DNA of 7,939 bases from an uncultured Gemella sp. (GCA_938038035.1 CALHQV010000294.1:1-7939), one strand, 5' to 3'; numbered from the stretch's first letter, positions 1 to 7,827 are shown. Translations and numbers: made by a program. Notes: generated by a model from the sequence alone, not told the origin.

Positions 1-2030
1 ATATTATCTTCTCCTACAGCTTCATAGATTTCAACGTTTGCTCCGTCCATTGTACCAAGCGTAATGGCTCCATTTAACATCAGTTTCATGTTACCAGTAC
101 CACTTGCTTCTTTACCGGCTTGAGAGATTTGCTCACTCACATCTGCAGCTGGCAAGATAATTTCAGCTAATGTCACTTTGTAGTCCGGAATGAATACTAC
201 TTTAATGTATTCACGTACTAATTCATCACTTTCAATCATTTGAGAAATTGAGTGGATGAATTTGATAATATTTTTCGCCATTTGGTAACCTGAAGAAGCT
301 TTCGCAGCAAAAATAAATGTACGTGGAGTTGGACGTAATCCATTGTATTTAATTTCATGGTAAAGATATACAATGTGTAACGCATTTAATAATTGACGTT
401 TGTATTCATGTAATCTCTTCACTTGTACGTCAAAGATTGAATGAGGATTTACCGAAATCGCAAGAGTTTCCTTAATGAAATCTGCTAATTGCTCTTTCTT
501 CGTTAATTTAATCGCTTGTAAGTCTTTTAGTACTTTCTCATCATCTTTGTATGCGTTCAATTTAGAAATCGTTGATAGGTCTTTAATGAAGTCATCTCCG
601 ATTAATTTTTCTAAGTACGTTGCAAGTTCTGGATTCGCTTGACCTAACCAACGGCGGTGCGCAATCCCATTTGTCACATTCCCAAATTTTCCAGGATATA
701 AGTCGTTAAATGCTTTAAATGTATCACGAACAAGAATATCACTGTGGAGTTTCGATACCCCATTGACATAATGACTACCCACGATTGAAAGATTTGCCAT
801 CTTAATCATGTCGTCATAAATAATCGCTGTATCACGTAATGTGTATTCTTTCCCTTGTTCGATAACCCAAGCACAGAAACGTTTGTTAATTTCTTCAATA
901 ATTGAGTAAATACGTGGAAGGATTGGTTGGAATAAGGATACAGGCCATTTTTCTAATGCTTCCGCCATAATGGTATGGTTTGTATAAGCAAAAGTCTTTG
1001 TTGTAATGCGCCAAGCTTTATCCCAATCGTATCCATACTCATCGACTAATAAGCGCATTAATTCAGCGACACCCATTGCAGGGTGAGTATCATTAATATG
1101 AAGAGCCACATGTTCAGAGAAGTTCTCTAATGTGCCAAATTCATGGTAATGGTTCTTCACTAATTGTTGTAAGGACGCACTGATAAAGAAGTATTGTTGT
1201 TTGATACGCAACTCTTTACCTTCATTCGTAACATCAGCTGGATATAATAATTTAGAAATAGAAGACGCAATTGCTTCTGCTTCTGAAGAACGAGAATATT
1301 CTCCACGTTCAAATAATTTCATATTAAAACCAGTTTTTGCTTTTGCTTCCCAAAGACGTAGTGTATTTACAGTTTTAGTTTTATATCCAGAGATTAATAA
1401 ATCATATGGTTCAGCTTGGATTGATGTATAATCTTTGTGCTCAACTTTAAATCCATCTTCAGTCATTTTTTCTTCTACATGACCGTAGAATCTTACTTCA
1501 ATTTCTTCATCATTTCTATAAACAAGACCGTATTTTCCTAAGTCTAACCAATAATCTGGAAATTCTTGTTGCCAACCATTGTTGATAACTTGCTTGAAAA
1601 TTCCATATTCATATAAAATTGAGAATCCAGTTACTGGATAATCACTACTAGTTAAGGCGTCTAGATAACATGAAGCAAGTCTTCCAAGTCCACCATTTCC
1701 TAAACCTGGATCTGGCTCAATATCATAGATTTCATCTAGATTAAAATTATTTTTTTCTAGATATTCTTTAGTTTCCTTTTCAATTCCTAGATTAAATAAG
1801 TTATTTCTTAAAGTTCTTCCTACAAGAAACTCCATTGACATGTAGTAAGCACGTTTTTGCTTTGTTTTTTTCAATTCTTGTTCGTAAGCAAATTTTTTCT
1901 CAGATAGTTTTTCTCTTACCGTACTCATTAACGCTTCGTAAACTTGACGTTTACTTGCTGCAGTTATAGTAATCCCAAATTGTCTTTTTAAATACTTCTC
2001 TATTCTTTGTTCAAATTCTTGATTTTTCAT
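1..2030 (-). CDS. glgP: Glycogen phosphorylase, 3' end cut by the window edge
   Basis: Cytoplasmic enzyme that releases glucose-1-phosphate from the non-reducing ends of glycogen using phosphate; GT35 family, pyridoxal-phosphate (PLP) dependent. I read an open frame of 676 codons from an ATG at 2028-2030 to the left edge, with no stop. The start is supported by the SD GGAGAG six to seven bases upstream and by its position 24 nt after glgA. Visible family motifs are GLGNGGLGRLASC (about residues 109-121), HINDTHPAMG, GNVTNGIAHRRW, VKRLHEYKRQ, and the cofactor-binding segment EASGTGNMK with the PLP lysine at about residue 649, followed by GTMDGANVE. Family members are about 800 residues, so roughly the last 120 are outside the window. 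It is the catabolic last gene seen in the operon. Arginine codons switch from mostly AGA before residue 181 to almost only CGT/CGC after residue 224, which suggests a mosaic gene. No frameshift was found. Confidence 0.96.
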   Translation of the reverse strand, partial: MKNQEFEQRIEKYLKRQFGITITAASKRQVYEALMSTVREKLSEKKFAYEQELKKTKQKRAYYMSMEFLVGRTLRNNLFNLGIEKETKEYLEKNNFNLDEIYDIEPDPGLGNGGLGRLASCYLDALTSSDYPVTGFSILYEYGIFKQVINNGWQQEFPDYWLDLGKYGLVYRNDEEIEVRFYGHVEEKMTEDGFKVEHKDYTSIQAEPYDLLISGYKTKTVNTLRLWEAKAKTGFNMKLFERGEYSRSSEAEAIASSISKLLYPADVTNEGKELRIKQQYFFISASLQQLVKNHYHEFGTLENFSEHVALHINDTHPAMGVAELMRLLVDEYGYDWDKAWRITTKTFAYTNHTIMAEALEKWPVSLFQPILPRIYSIIEEINKRFCAWVIEQGKEYTLRDTAIIYDDMIKMANLSIVGSHYVNGVSKLHSDILVRDTFKAFNDLYPGKFGNVTNGIAHRRWLGQANPELATYLEKLIGDDFIKDLSTISKLNAYKDDEKVLKDLQAIKLTKKEQLADFIKETLAISVNPHSIFDVQVKRLHEYKRQLLNALHIVYLYHEIKYNGLRPTPRTFIFAAKASSGYQMAKNIIKFIHSISQMIESDELVREYIKVVFIPDYKVTLAEIILPAADVSEQISQAGKEASGTGNMKLMLNGAITLGTMDGANVEIYEAVGEDN

Positions 2031-2054
2031 TATTCTCTCCTATAATCTAGTTTA

Positions 2055-3473
2055 TTAAACTATTTCATTGTACATATCTATATATTGTAAAGCTGATTTT
2101 TTCCAACTTACATCTTGTTTAATTGCATTTTTCATAATTTTATTCCAAATATGACGTTCTTGATAATAGCAGTATGTCGCTCTATAAACAGCATCTAGCA
2201 TATCATACGCATCAAAACTTTCAAATGTAAAGCCTGTTCCTGTTTTACCATCAAATGGTTCTACCGTATCTCTTAAGCCACCTACTCTGTGAACGATCGG
2301 TACTGTAGCATATCTCATTGAAATTAATTGAGATAAACCGCATGGTTCAGTTTTAGAAGGCATTAAGAACATATCACAAGAACTATATACTTTCGAAGAC
2401 ACTTCTGATGAGAACATTATTAAGCTTCTTACTTTATCGTGACGACGATATTCTAATGAACGGAGTGCATCTTCATAATGTCTATCACCTGTTCCTAAAA
2501 TTACCAATTGTGCTCCAGTTTTTAAAATCTCATCTGCTACATGAAGAACTAAATCTATACCTTTTTGATGAGTTAATCTTGTTACCATTCCAATCATTGG
2601 GATATTTTCATTCACCTCTAAAGCTAATTCTTCTTGGAATTTCAACTTATTTTGTACTTTATTTTTTAATGTTTTATCATCAAAATTTTTGAAAATTAGT
2701 TTATCAGTTTTTGAATTAAATTTATCGGTGTCTAATCCATTAATTATACCGTGAAGTTTTCCTTGTTCTACTCTTAAAATATCATCTAATCCGTATGAGA
2801 AGTATGGATCTAATATTTCATGAGCGTATGTTTCACTTACAGTATTAATTCTATCAGCTAATTGAATAGCTCCTTTTAATAAATTTAAATCACCTTTGTA
2901 AATTAGTGCGTCAAAGTACTTATTATCTAGCCCAAATAAGTTACCCATTTCATAAGGATTGAATTTTCCTTGGAATTCAATATTATGAATTGAAATTACA
3001 CTTTTAATATTTTGATAGAAGCTTTCTCCTCTTGCTTTAAGATCATCCAAATAAATAATCGATAATGCCGCATGCCAATCATTAGCATTTACTACATCTG
3101 GTTTATAGTCAATATGAGGTAATATTTCTAATGCTGCTTTTGAAAAGAATGCAAATCTCTCACCATCATCACTTTGACCATAAACACTATCTCTATTAAA
3201 ATATTGTTCATTATCAATGAAGTAGTATGTTACTCCGTTTACTACAGTCTCGAAGATTCCACAGTAAACTGTTCTCCATCCTAAATTAATAAAAATATGT
3301 TGTCTGTATTTTAAATCGTACTTATCTCTATCTATTGAAGAATACAACGGTAGTACAACCCTTGCTTCTACATTTTCATCTTGAAGGGCTTTTGGTAATG
3401 AACCTATAACATCACCTAGACCCCCAACTTTAACAAATGGTGCCGCTTCAGCTGCCACGAATAAAATTTTCAT
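2055..3473 (-). CDS. glgA: Glycogen synthase (ADP-glucose-dependent)
   Basis: Transfers glucose from ADP-glucose to the non-reducing end of alpha-1,4-glucan; GT5 family, GT-B fold, cytoplasmic. The 472 residues match the usual bacterial length of about 470-480. The N-terminal domain opens MKILFVAAEAAPFVKVGGLGDV, shown here only to name the KxGGLGD substrate loop (K15). NDWHA (131-135) and SIHNIEFQG (161-169) are further synthase motifs. The C-terminal Rossmann half carries VTRLTHQKG, with the nucleotide-sugar contacts R299 and K304, and the EPCGLSQ motif with the conserved E376. The residues before E376 are PSKT, where many homologues have PSRF. The ATG has a good SD (AAGGAG, seven bases away). 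The gene is separated from glgD by 143 nt, the only long gap in the operon, and is followed 24 nt later by glgP. About four fifths of its arginines use AGA/AGG. Confidence 0.97.
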   Translation of the reverse strand: MKILFVAAEAAPFVKVGGLGDVIGSLPKALQDENVEARVVLPLYSSIDRDKYDLKYRQHIFINLGWRTVYCGIFETVVNGVTYYFIDNEQYFNRDSVYGQSDDGERFAFFSKAALEILPHIDYKPDVVNANDWHAALSIIYLDDLKARGESFYQNIKSVISIHNIEFQGKFNPYEMGNLFGLDNKYFDALIYKGDLNLLKGAIQLADRINTVSETYAHEILDPYFSYGLDDILRVEQGKLHGIINGLDTDKFNSKTDKLIFKNFDDKTLKNKVQNKLKFQEELALEVNENIPMIGMVTRLTHQKGIDLVLHVADEILKTGAQLVILGTGDRHYEDALRSLEYRRHDKVRSLIMFSSEVSSKVYSSCDMFLMPSKTEPCGLSQLISMRYATVPIVHRVGGLRDTVEPFDGKTGTGFTFESFDAYDMLDAVYRATYCYYQERHIWNKIMKNAIKQDVSWKKSALQYIDMYNEIV

Positions 3474-3508
3474 TATATTTCTCCTTATTCGTAATTTACT
3501 TTCATACT

Positions 3509-3613
3509 AAAAGGGTTAGTTTTAGATGCAGTCTATCTGTATATTATACTCTTTTTTTCTTTTGAAAATCGAAAGTTTTACAAATTTCTCCTACATTTTA
3601 ATCTAACCCTTTT
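3509..3613. repeat. Long-range inverted repeat in the glgD-glgA gap
   Basis: An 11-bp arm AAAAGGGTTAG at 3509-3519 is exactly repeated in inverted orientation at 3603-3613, leaving 83 bases between. Pairing weakens beyond the arms, although a few further bases match. One arm begins four bases after the glgD stop and the other lies about 35 bases before the glgA start, so the structure fills the gap. The arm nearer glgA also sits inside a small local hairpin (ACTAA, five-base loop, TTAGT), so two alternative RNA folds are possible. It could be an mRNA processing or stability element between glgD and glgA, or the terminal repeats of a very small mobile element. I see no clear target-site duplication. 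The repeat itself is certain; its function is unknown. Confidence 0.7.
3543..3548 (-). promoter_or_regulatory. Candidate internal promoter (-10 box) before glgA
   Basis: The minus strand reads a perfect TATAAT about 70 bases before the glgA start, after an A-rich stretch (3551-3560). A transcript would start near 3536 and carry a leader of about 60 bases. No convincing -35 hexamer lies 16-18 bases upstream (CGATTT at 17), and there is no TG extension, so in AT-rich DNA this may be chance. If real, it would let glgA-glgP be expressed apart from glgBCD. Confidence 0.3.
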
Positions 3614-3616
3614 TTA

Positions 3617-4732
3617 TTATTCTACTACTTTACCTTTTTCTACGATAACTTGGCAGTTTTCTGTTCCTTTTAATTCAACTTTTTCTGAAACTACTGCATA
3701 TTTATCTAGAATTACACAATCTAAGTATGCTGCTTTTTTAATCACACAATTCGGCAGTACGATTGAGTTTTTAATCACTGCTCCTTCTTCAACTACAACA
3801 TCTCTAAACAGAATACTATTTTCTACAATTCCGTTAATTTCACAACCATCACCTAGTATAGAATTTTTAACAATTGCTCCGTCACCATATGTAGTTGGCA
3901 CACTATCTGCCACTCTTGTTAGAATATCTGTTCCTGATAAGAACAATTCATTTAACTTATCTGGATTTAATAAATCACGGTTGAAATTATAGTATTCTTG
4001 GACACTATTAATTGTCCTATTGTAATTTTTAATTTCATATCCATAAACATTTAAACGATGGAAGTTCTTAGTAATAAAGTCCAGTAGAAGATCTTGCCAT
4101 CCTAATGTCGTACCTTTTTTAACTAATTCTTTAAACATTTGTTTAGACATTATATAGATTTTAACCTGTGTCGGGCACACTTGATCATATCCATCATAAT
4201 GATATAAACTATCATAAACTCTATTCTTGTCATCAAAAATTATTTGCGATTCACGTTGTTGAGGTTTTCTATAAGTATAAGCTAATGTTATATCTGCATT
4301 TGTTGATTTATGATAATTAACCATATCTTTAAAATCAATATTACCTACAATGTTTCCATCAGCTAAAATACAATATTCTTCCAACAATGTGTCTGCATAC
4401 TTAGAAGCGTCCCCTAATACCTCTATCTTGTTTTGAGCTACACGGTTTGAGTGATGGTTTGACATTGGTGTAATAAACTTAAGTCCACTATTTTTTCTAT
4501 TTAGATCCCAGTCTTTCCCCCAACTCAGGTGATCCATTAATGATTTATAGTGATAGTTTGTTACTACTGCAATATTCGATACTTCAGCTTTTACTAAAGA
4601 AGATAACATGAAATCAATCATTCTATATCTTGATGCAACCGCTAAAGATGCTAGTGTTCTATTCCTTACTAATCCTTGCAAATCATCATTACGATAGTTA
4701 TCTGCAAATAATACACAAAACGCATTTACCAT
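3617..4732 (-). CDS. glgD: GlgD, regulatory subunit of ADP-glucose pyrophosphorylase
   Basis: Paralogue of GlgC typical of Firmicutes. It is not itself an effective pyrophosphorylase, but it forms a heteromer with GlgC and raises its activity (known for the family). The 371 residues have a nucleotidyltransferase-like domain (about 1-240) followed by a left-handed beta-helix with hexapeptide-like repeats (about 280-365, such as GDGAIVKNSILGDGCEING). Relatedness to GlgC is clear in SRYRMIDFMLSSL (34-46), the counterpart of KYRIIDFPLSNC. The catalytic signatures are degenerate. The GGxGTR nucleotide loop is replaced by a segment around FADNYRNDD, the SGDHIY aspartate motif by LADGNIV (123-129), and the EKP glucose-phosphate motif is absent around residues 163-170. 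The ATG lies one base after the glgC stop, and its SD (GAGGG) is inside the last glgC codons, so the two are probably translationally coupled. Confidence 0.93.
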   Translation of the reverse strand: MVNAFCVLFADNYRNDDLQGLVRNRTLASLAVASRYRMIDFMLSSLVKAEVSNIAVVTNYHYKSLMDHLSWGKDWDLNRKNSGLKFITPMSNHHSNRVAQNKIEVLGDASKYADTLLEEYCILADGNIVGNIDFKDMVNYHKSTNADITLAYTYRKPQQRESQIIFDDKNRVYDSLYHYDGYDQVCPTQVKIYIMSKQMFKELVKKGTTLGWQDLLLDFITKNFHRLNVYGYEIKNYNRTINSVQEYYNFNRDLLNPDKLNELFLSGTDILTRVADSVPTTYGDGAIVKNSILGDGCEINGIVENSILFRDVVVEEGAVIKNSIVLPNCVIKKAAYLDCVILDKYAVVSEKVELKGTENCQVIVEKGKVVE

Positions 4733-4745
4733 ATTATTTTCCCTC
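4733..4745 (-). promoter_or_regulatory. glgC-glgD coupling junction: glgD SD inside glgC
   Basis: On the minus strand the SD GAGGG (4741-4745) is made of the glgC codons for Glu-Gly near its C-terminus. The TAA stop of glgC (4734-4736), one spacer base (4733) and the glgD ATG follow. The SD-to-ATG distance is eight bases, which is near optimal. Terminating ribosomes on glgC would sit on the glgD start, consistent with making the two partner subunits in balance. Confidence 0.7.
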
Positions 4746-5906
4746 TACTTTCCTATTATCATTTACAACTTCATCCCTACCGATTACCGTTATTTGTTCT
4801 TTTCCTAAAACTATTTCTCTGTGACCAATTTCTACATTTTCTTTAACTACCGAACCTTCAGCAATAATTGAATTATAGACTTTAGCACCTTTTTCTATTA
4901 GAACATCTTTCATTATTATACTTCCTACAACTTCTGCACCTTCTTCGATTCTAACACCTGAAGAAATAATTGATTCAGAAACCGCACCATAAACTGCAGT
5001 ACCATCAGAAATCATAGAATTTTTTACATTTGCACTGTGTCCTAAGTATTGTGGCATTGCTCCTTCATGACGATAGTAAATTCTCCATAATCTATCATCA
5101 ATGTTGAAGTTTTCTTTATTTTTAATAAGGTCCATATTAGCTTCCCATAAGCTTTCTATTGTACCTACATCTTTCCAATATCCATAAAATGGATAAGCAT
5201 AGATGTTTTTACCTTCGTTCAACATCATTGGAATAATGTTTTTACCGAAGTCTTTTTCACTTTCAAGATTTTCCTCATCGCGTATCAGGTATTCTCTAAG
5301 TTCTTTCCAACTAAAGATATAAATACCCATTGATGCTTTGGTAGATATTGGATTTTCTGGTTTTTCTAGAAACTCTGTAACTTTCAACTCTATATTCGTA
5401 TTTAAAATACCAAAACGGCTCGCTTCCTCAAGAGGAACATTAATATGTGCTATTGTTAAGTCAGCACCTTTTTCTTTATGGAAATTTAACATTTCTTTGT
5501 AATTCATTTTGTAAATGTGATCTCCAGATAAGATAAGTACGTATTCTGGATTGTATTGCTCTATGTATTTAATATTTTGATAAATAGCATTTGCTGTTCC
5601 CTTGTACCATTCTCCTGTTTTACCTGCAGTATAAGGTGGTAGAATTGATAATCCACCATCCATTCTATCTAAATCCCATGGTTGTCCATTACCCATGTAT
5701 GAGTTAAGCTCAAGTGGCATAAACTGTGTTAATACCCCAACTGTTGAAATTCCAGAGTTCGCACAGTTTGATAATGGAAAATCGATAATTCTATATTTTC
5801 CACCAAAAGGTACGGCTGGTTTAGCCATATCTTTAGTTAATACTTGAAGCCTCGTACCTTGTCCTCCTGCTAGTAGCATAGCTACTACTTCTTTTTTTCG
5901 TGCCAT
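4734..5906 (-). CDS. glgC: Glucose-1-phosphate adenylyltransferase (ADP-glucose pyrophosphorylase), catalytic subunit
   Basis: Makes ADP-glucose and pyrophosphate from ATP and glucose-1-phosphate, the committed step of bacterial glycogen synthesis; cytoplasmic. The 390 residues are near the usual Firmicute length. The catalytic domain shows the intact nucleotide loop LLAGGQGTRL (11-20), AKPAVPFGGKYRIIDFPLSN (28-47), WYKGTANAIYQN (100-111), the metal/catalytic aspartate D129 in LSGDHIY, the glucose-1-phosphate motif EKP (E181, K182) and YWKDVGT (243-249). A left-handed beta-helix follows from about 285 to 375. K37 aligns with the FGGK lysine that takes part in fructose-1,6-bisphosphate activation in the enteric enzyme; whether this enzyme responds to it cannot be told, and Firmicute enzymes with GlgD are often weakly regulated. 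ATG start with SD AAGGGGG about eight bases upstream. It follows glgB after 28 nt and nearly abuts glgD. Confidence 0.97.
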   Translation of the reverse strand: MARKKEVVAMLLAGGQGTRLQVLTKDMAKPAVPFGGKYRIIDFPLSNCANSGISTVGVLTQFMPLELNSYMGNGQPWDLDRMDGGLSILPPYTAGKTGEWYKGTANAIYQNIKYIEQYNPEYVLILSGDHIYKMNYKEMLNFHKEKGADLTIAHINVPLEEASRFGILNTNIELKVTEFLEKPENPISTKASMGIYIFSWKELREYLIRDEENLESEKDFGKNIIPMMLNEGKNIYAYPFYGYWKDVGTIESLWEANMDLIKNKENFNIDDRLWRIYYRHEGAMPQYLGHSANVKNSMISDGTAVYGAVSESIISSGVRIEEGAEVVGSIIMKDVLIEKGAKVYNSIIAEGSVVKENVEIGHREIVLGKEQITVIGRDEVVNDNRKVEGK

Positions 5907-5934
5907 AAATTTGACCCCCTTCTTCTAAAACTTA

Positions 5935-7788
5935 TTATTTCTTTTCTATATACATCGTTGTATAAGGTGGTATGTTTATACTCAAAGTATATTTAAATTC
6001 ATTTTTCTCTTTATTTATAGTTTTTAAATTCCTATTTGAAATTGCTAACCCATCGTATTTCTTAGCATCCGAGTTCAATGCTATTTTATAACTTCCCCAA
6101 GTATTTACTCCTATTTCATAATGTTTTAATACTTGATTTGAAAAGTTAGTTACTACTAATACTTCTTTACCAGATCTGTCTTTACGTGAGAAAGCAAAAA
6201 CATTATTGTTATTATCGTCTACAACATGCCATTTAAATCCGTCCCAGTCACTATCATTTTCCCATAATGCAGGTGTAGATTTATAGTACTTGTTAAGCTC
6301 TTTAACATATCTATGTGTGAATACGTGTTTCGGGTAAAGCATTAATAACCAGTCTAATTCTCTTTCCTCATCCCATTCAATAAATTGAGCAATATCAATT
6401 CCCATAAATGTCAGTTTTTTCCCAGGATGTGCATACATATATCCTAAGAATGCCTTAAAATTACTAAACTTATCTTCATATGGAACAGGACTTTTATCTA
6501 ATAGTGATTTTTTCCCATGAACTACTTCATCATGTGAAATTGGTAAGATGAAATTTTCTGAAAATGCATAATGCATTGAGAAAGTAAATTTGTTATGTAC
6601 ACCTTTTCTGAAGAAAGGATCTGTTTCTAAATAATCAAGACTATCATTCATCCATCCCATATTCCACTTAAAGTCAAATCCTAAACCACCATGTTCAACA
6701 GCTGCTGTTACTTTTGGATAACTTGTTGATTCTTCAGCTATCATAGAAACACCAGGATAATTTTCTTTTATGTAAAGATTTAAATTTTTTAAGAAATCAA
6801 TTGCCTCTAAATTTTCAAAACCACCATAGATATTTCTTGCAGATTTCTCCTCATCTCTGCAGTAGTTTAAAAATATCATTGAACTTACAGCGTCTACCCT
6901 AATACCATCAATATGGTAATCTTCTATCCAAGAAATTGCACTTGATGTTAAAAAGGATCTTACTTCATTTCGTCCATAGTCGAAGACTCTAGTTCCCCAG
7001 CCTTCATGTTCCATTTTTCTTGTATCTGAATATTCATAACAATGTGTCCCATCAAATTCATATAATCCATGAGCATCTTTTGTAAAATGTCCGGGTACCC
7101 AGTCCAAAATTACTCCAATATTATTTTGGTGACAACAATCAACAAAATACATAAAATCTTCAGGTGTTCCATATCTAGATGTTGGTGAAAAATACCCCGT
7201 TGCTTGATACCCCCATGATTTATCATAAGGATATTCAGTTATTGGTAACAATTCAATATGAGTATAGTTCATATCTTTTACATAGTCTACTAGTGTATGA
7301 GCCAATTCTCTATAACTTAATTCCCTACCATCTTCATGATGTTTCCAAGAACCTAAATGTACTTCGTAAACATTCATTGGACGATGATAAGGAACCTCTC
7401 TATTTTTCATCCATTTGCTATCTTTCCATTCATAGTACGGTAACGAATAAACTTTTGAAGCTGTTAATGGTCTAGTTTCAGCATGTTTTGCATAAGGATC
7501 TGCTTTCCATAACTCAGTTCCACTTTTAGTAACTATTACGTATTTATATGCATCATATTGTTTAATACCACTAAGTTCAACTTCAAATATACCTTTATCA
7601 TTAATTAATTTCATTTCATAAGTATGTGGATGCCAAGAACAAAACTCACCAGTTACAAATACCCTTACTGCATTTGGCGCCCATACTCGAAATGTACATT
7701 TATCCCCATCTAAAAATGATCCTAAATATTTATGGCTATGGTAATTAGTCCCTTCATGGAATAAATATTCTGCCATATTATTGTTCAC
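5935..7788 (-). CDS. glgB: 1,4-alpha-glucan branching enzyme (GH13)
   Basis: Cuts an alpha-1,4 chain and rejoins it by an alpha-1,6 bond, creating glycogen branches; cytoplasmic. The 617 residues begin with a CBM48 domain (about 20-105, including FRVWAPNAVRVFVTGEF), then the GH13 barrel and a C-terminal beta domain (about 515-617). The extra N-terminal domain of the 728-residue E. coli protein is lacking, as in many Gram-positive forms. Catalytic residues are all visible: nucleophile D299 in DGIRVDAVSSM, acid/base E352 in MIAEEST, and transition-state aspartate D420 in SHDEVVHGK. Region I is LLPITEYPYDKSWGYQATGYF-like (180-200, tyrosine and glycine rich). The start is taken as GTG at 7786-7788, because the SD AAGGGGG lies seven bases before it. 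An in-frame ATG four codons later (7774-7776) would be 19 bases from that SD. It is the first gene of the operon as seen here. Confidence 0.97.
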   Translation of the reverse strand: MNNNMAEYLFHEGTNYHSHKYLGSFLDGDKCTFRVWAPNAVRVFVTGEFCSWHPHTYEMKLINDKGIFEVELSGIKQYDAYKYVIVTKSGTELWKADPYAKHAETRPLTASKVYSLPYYEWKDSKWMKNREVPYHRPMNVYEVHLGSWKHHEDGRELSYRELAHTLVDYVKDMNYTHIELLPITEYPYDKSWGYQATGYFSPTSRYGTPEDFMYFVDCCHQNNIGVILDWVPGHFTKDAHGLYEFDGTHCYEYSDTRKMEHEGWGTRVFDYGRNEVRSFLTSSAISWIEDYHIDGIRVDAVSSMIFLNYCRDEEKSARNIYGGFENLEAIDFLKNLNLYIKENYPGVSMIAEESTSYPKVTAAVEHGGLGFDFKWNMGWMNDSLDYLETDPFFRKGVHNKFTFSMHYAFSENFILPISHDEVVHGKKSLLDKSPVPYEDKFSNFKAFLGYMYAHPGKKLTFMGIDIAQFIEWDEERELDWLLMLYPKHVFTHRYVKELNKYYKSTPALWENDSDWDGFKWHVVDDNNNNVFAFSRKDRSGKEVLVVTNFSNQVLKHYEIGVNTWGSYKIALNSDAKKYDGLAISNRNLKTINKEKNEFKYTLSINIPPYTTMYIEKK

Positions 7789-7795
7789 TAAATAA

Positions 7796-7804
7796 CCCCC
7801 TTTT
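7796..7804 (-). promoter_or_regulatory. Ribosome binding site that selects the GTG start of glgB
   Basis: The minus strand reads AAAAGGGGG, ending seven bases before the GTG at 7788. The spacing favours GTG over the ATG at 7776. The same AAGGGGGT core precedes glgC, which supports it as a genuine strong SD in this organism. Confidence 0.75.
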
Positions 7805-7809
7805 CACTA

Positions 7810-7827
7810 AAAGTAAACGTTTACTTT
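7810..7827. promoter_or_regulatory. Palindromic operator of LacI/CcpA type upstream of glgB
   Basis: A perfect 18-bp palindrome, AAAGTAAACGTTTACTTT, is centred at 7818/7819, about 30 bases before the glgB start. Beyond it the symmetry continues (ACTAA / TAGT) if one extra A is allowed. The central GTAAACGTTTAC fits the LacI-GalR family pattern with its central CG. It resembles a catabolite-responsive element (consensus TGTAANCGNTTACA) except that the outer T..A pair is A..T. It lies downstream of all plausible -10 boxes, so a bound repressor would block the start or passage of RNA polymerase. Which regulator binds (CcpA, or a sugar-specific LacI protein) cannot be told. Confidence 0.7.

Noticed and set aside
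1201..1431. Plus-strand open frame of 76 codons
   Set aside because: It lies antisense within glgP, whose conserved protein continues on the other strand; no credible SD or recognisable domain.
2408..2692. Plus-strand open frame of 94 codons
   Set aside because: Antisense shadow of the C-terminal catalytic half of glgA; no recognisable protein.
3509..3613. Inverted repeat read as an intrinsic terminator
   Set aside because: The loop of 83 bases is far too long and the stem has only three G-C pairs in a row, so classic termination is unlikely on either strand. The T-run exists only for the plus strand, where no gene ends.
4630..4824. Plus-strand open frame of 64 codons across the glgC-glgD junction
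   Set aside because: Shadow of two conserved genes, and no supporting SD or homology that I recognise.
7179..7475. Plus-strand open frame of 98 codons
   Set aside because: Antisense to the start of the conserved GH13 barrel of glgB; low-complexity leucine/tyrosine-rich product typical of shadow frames.
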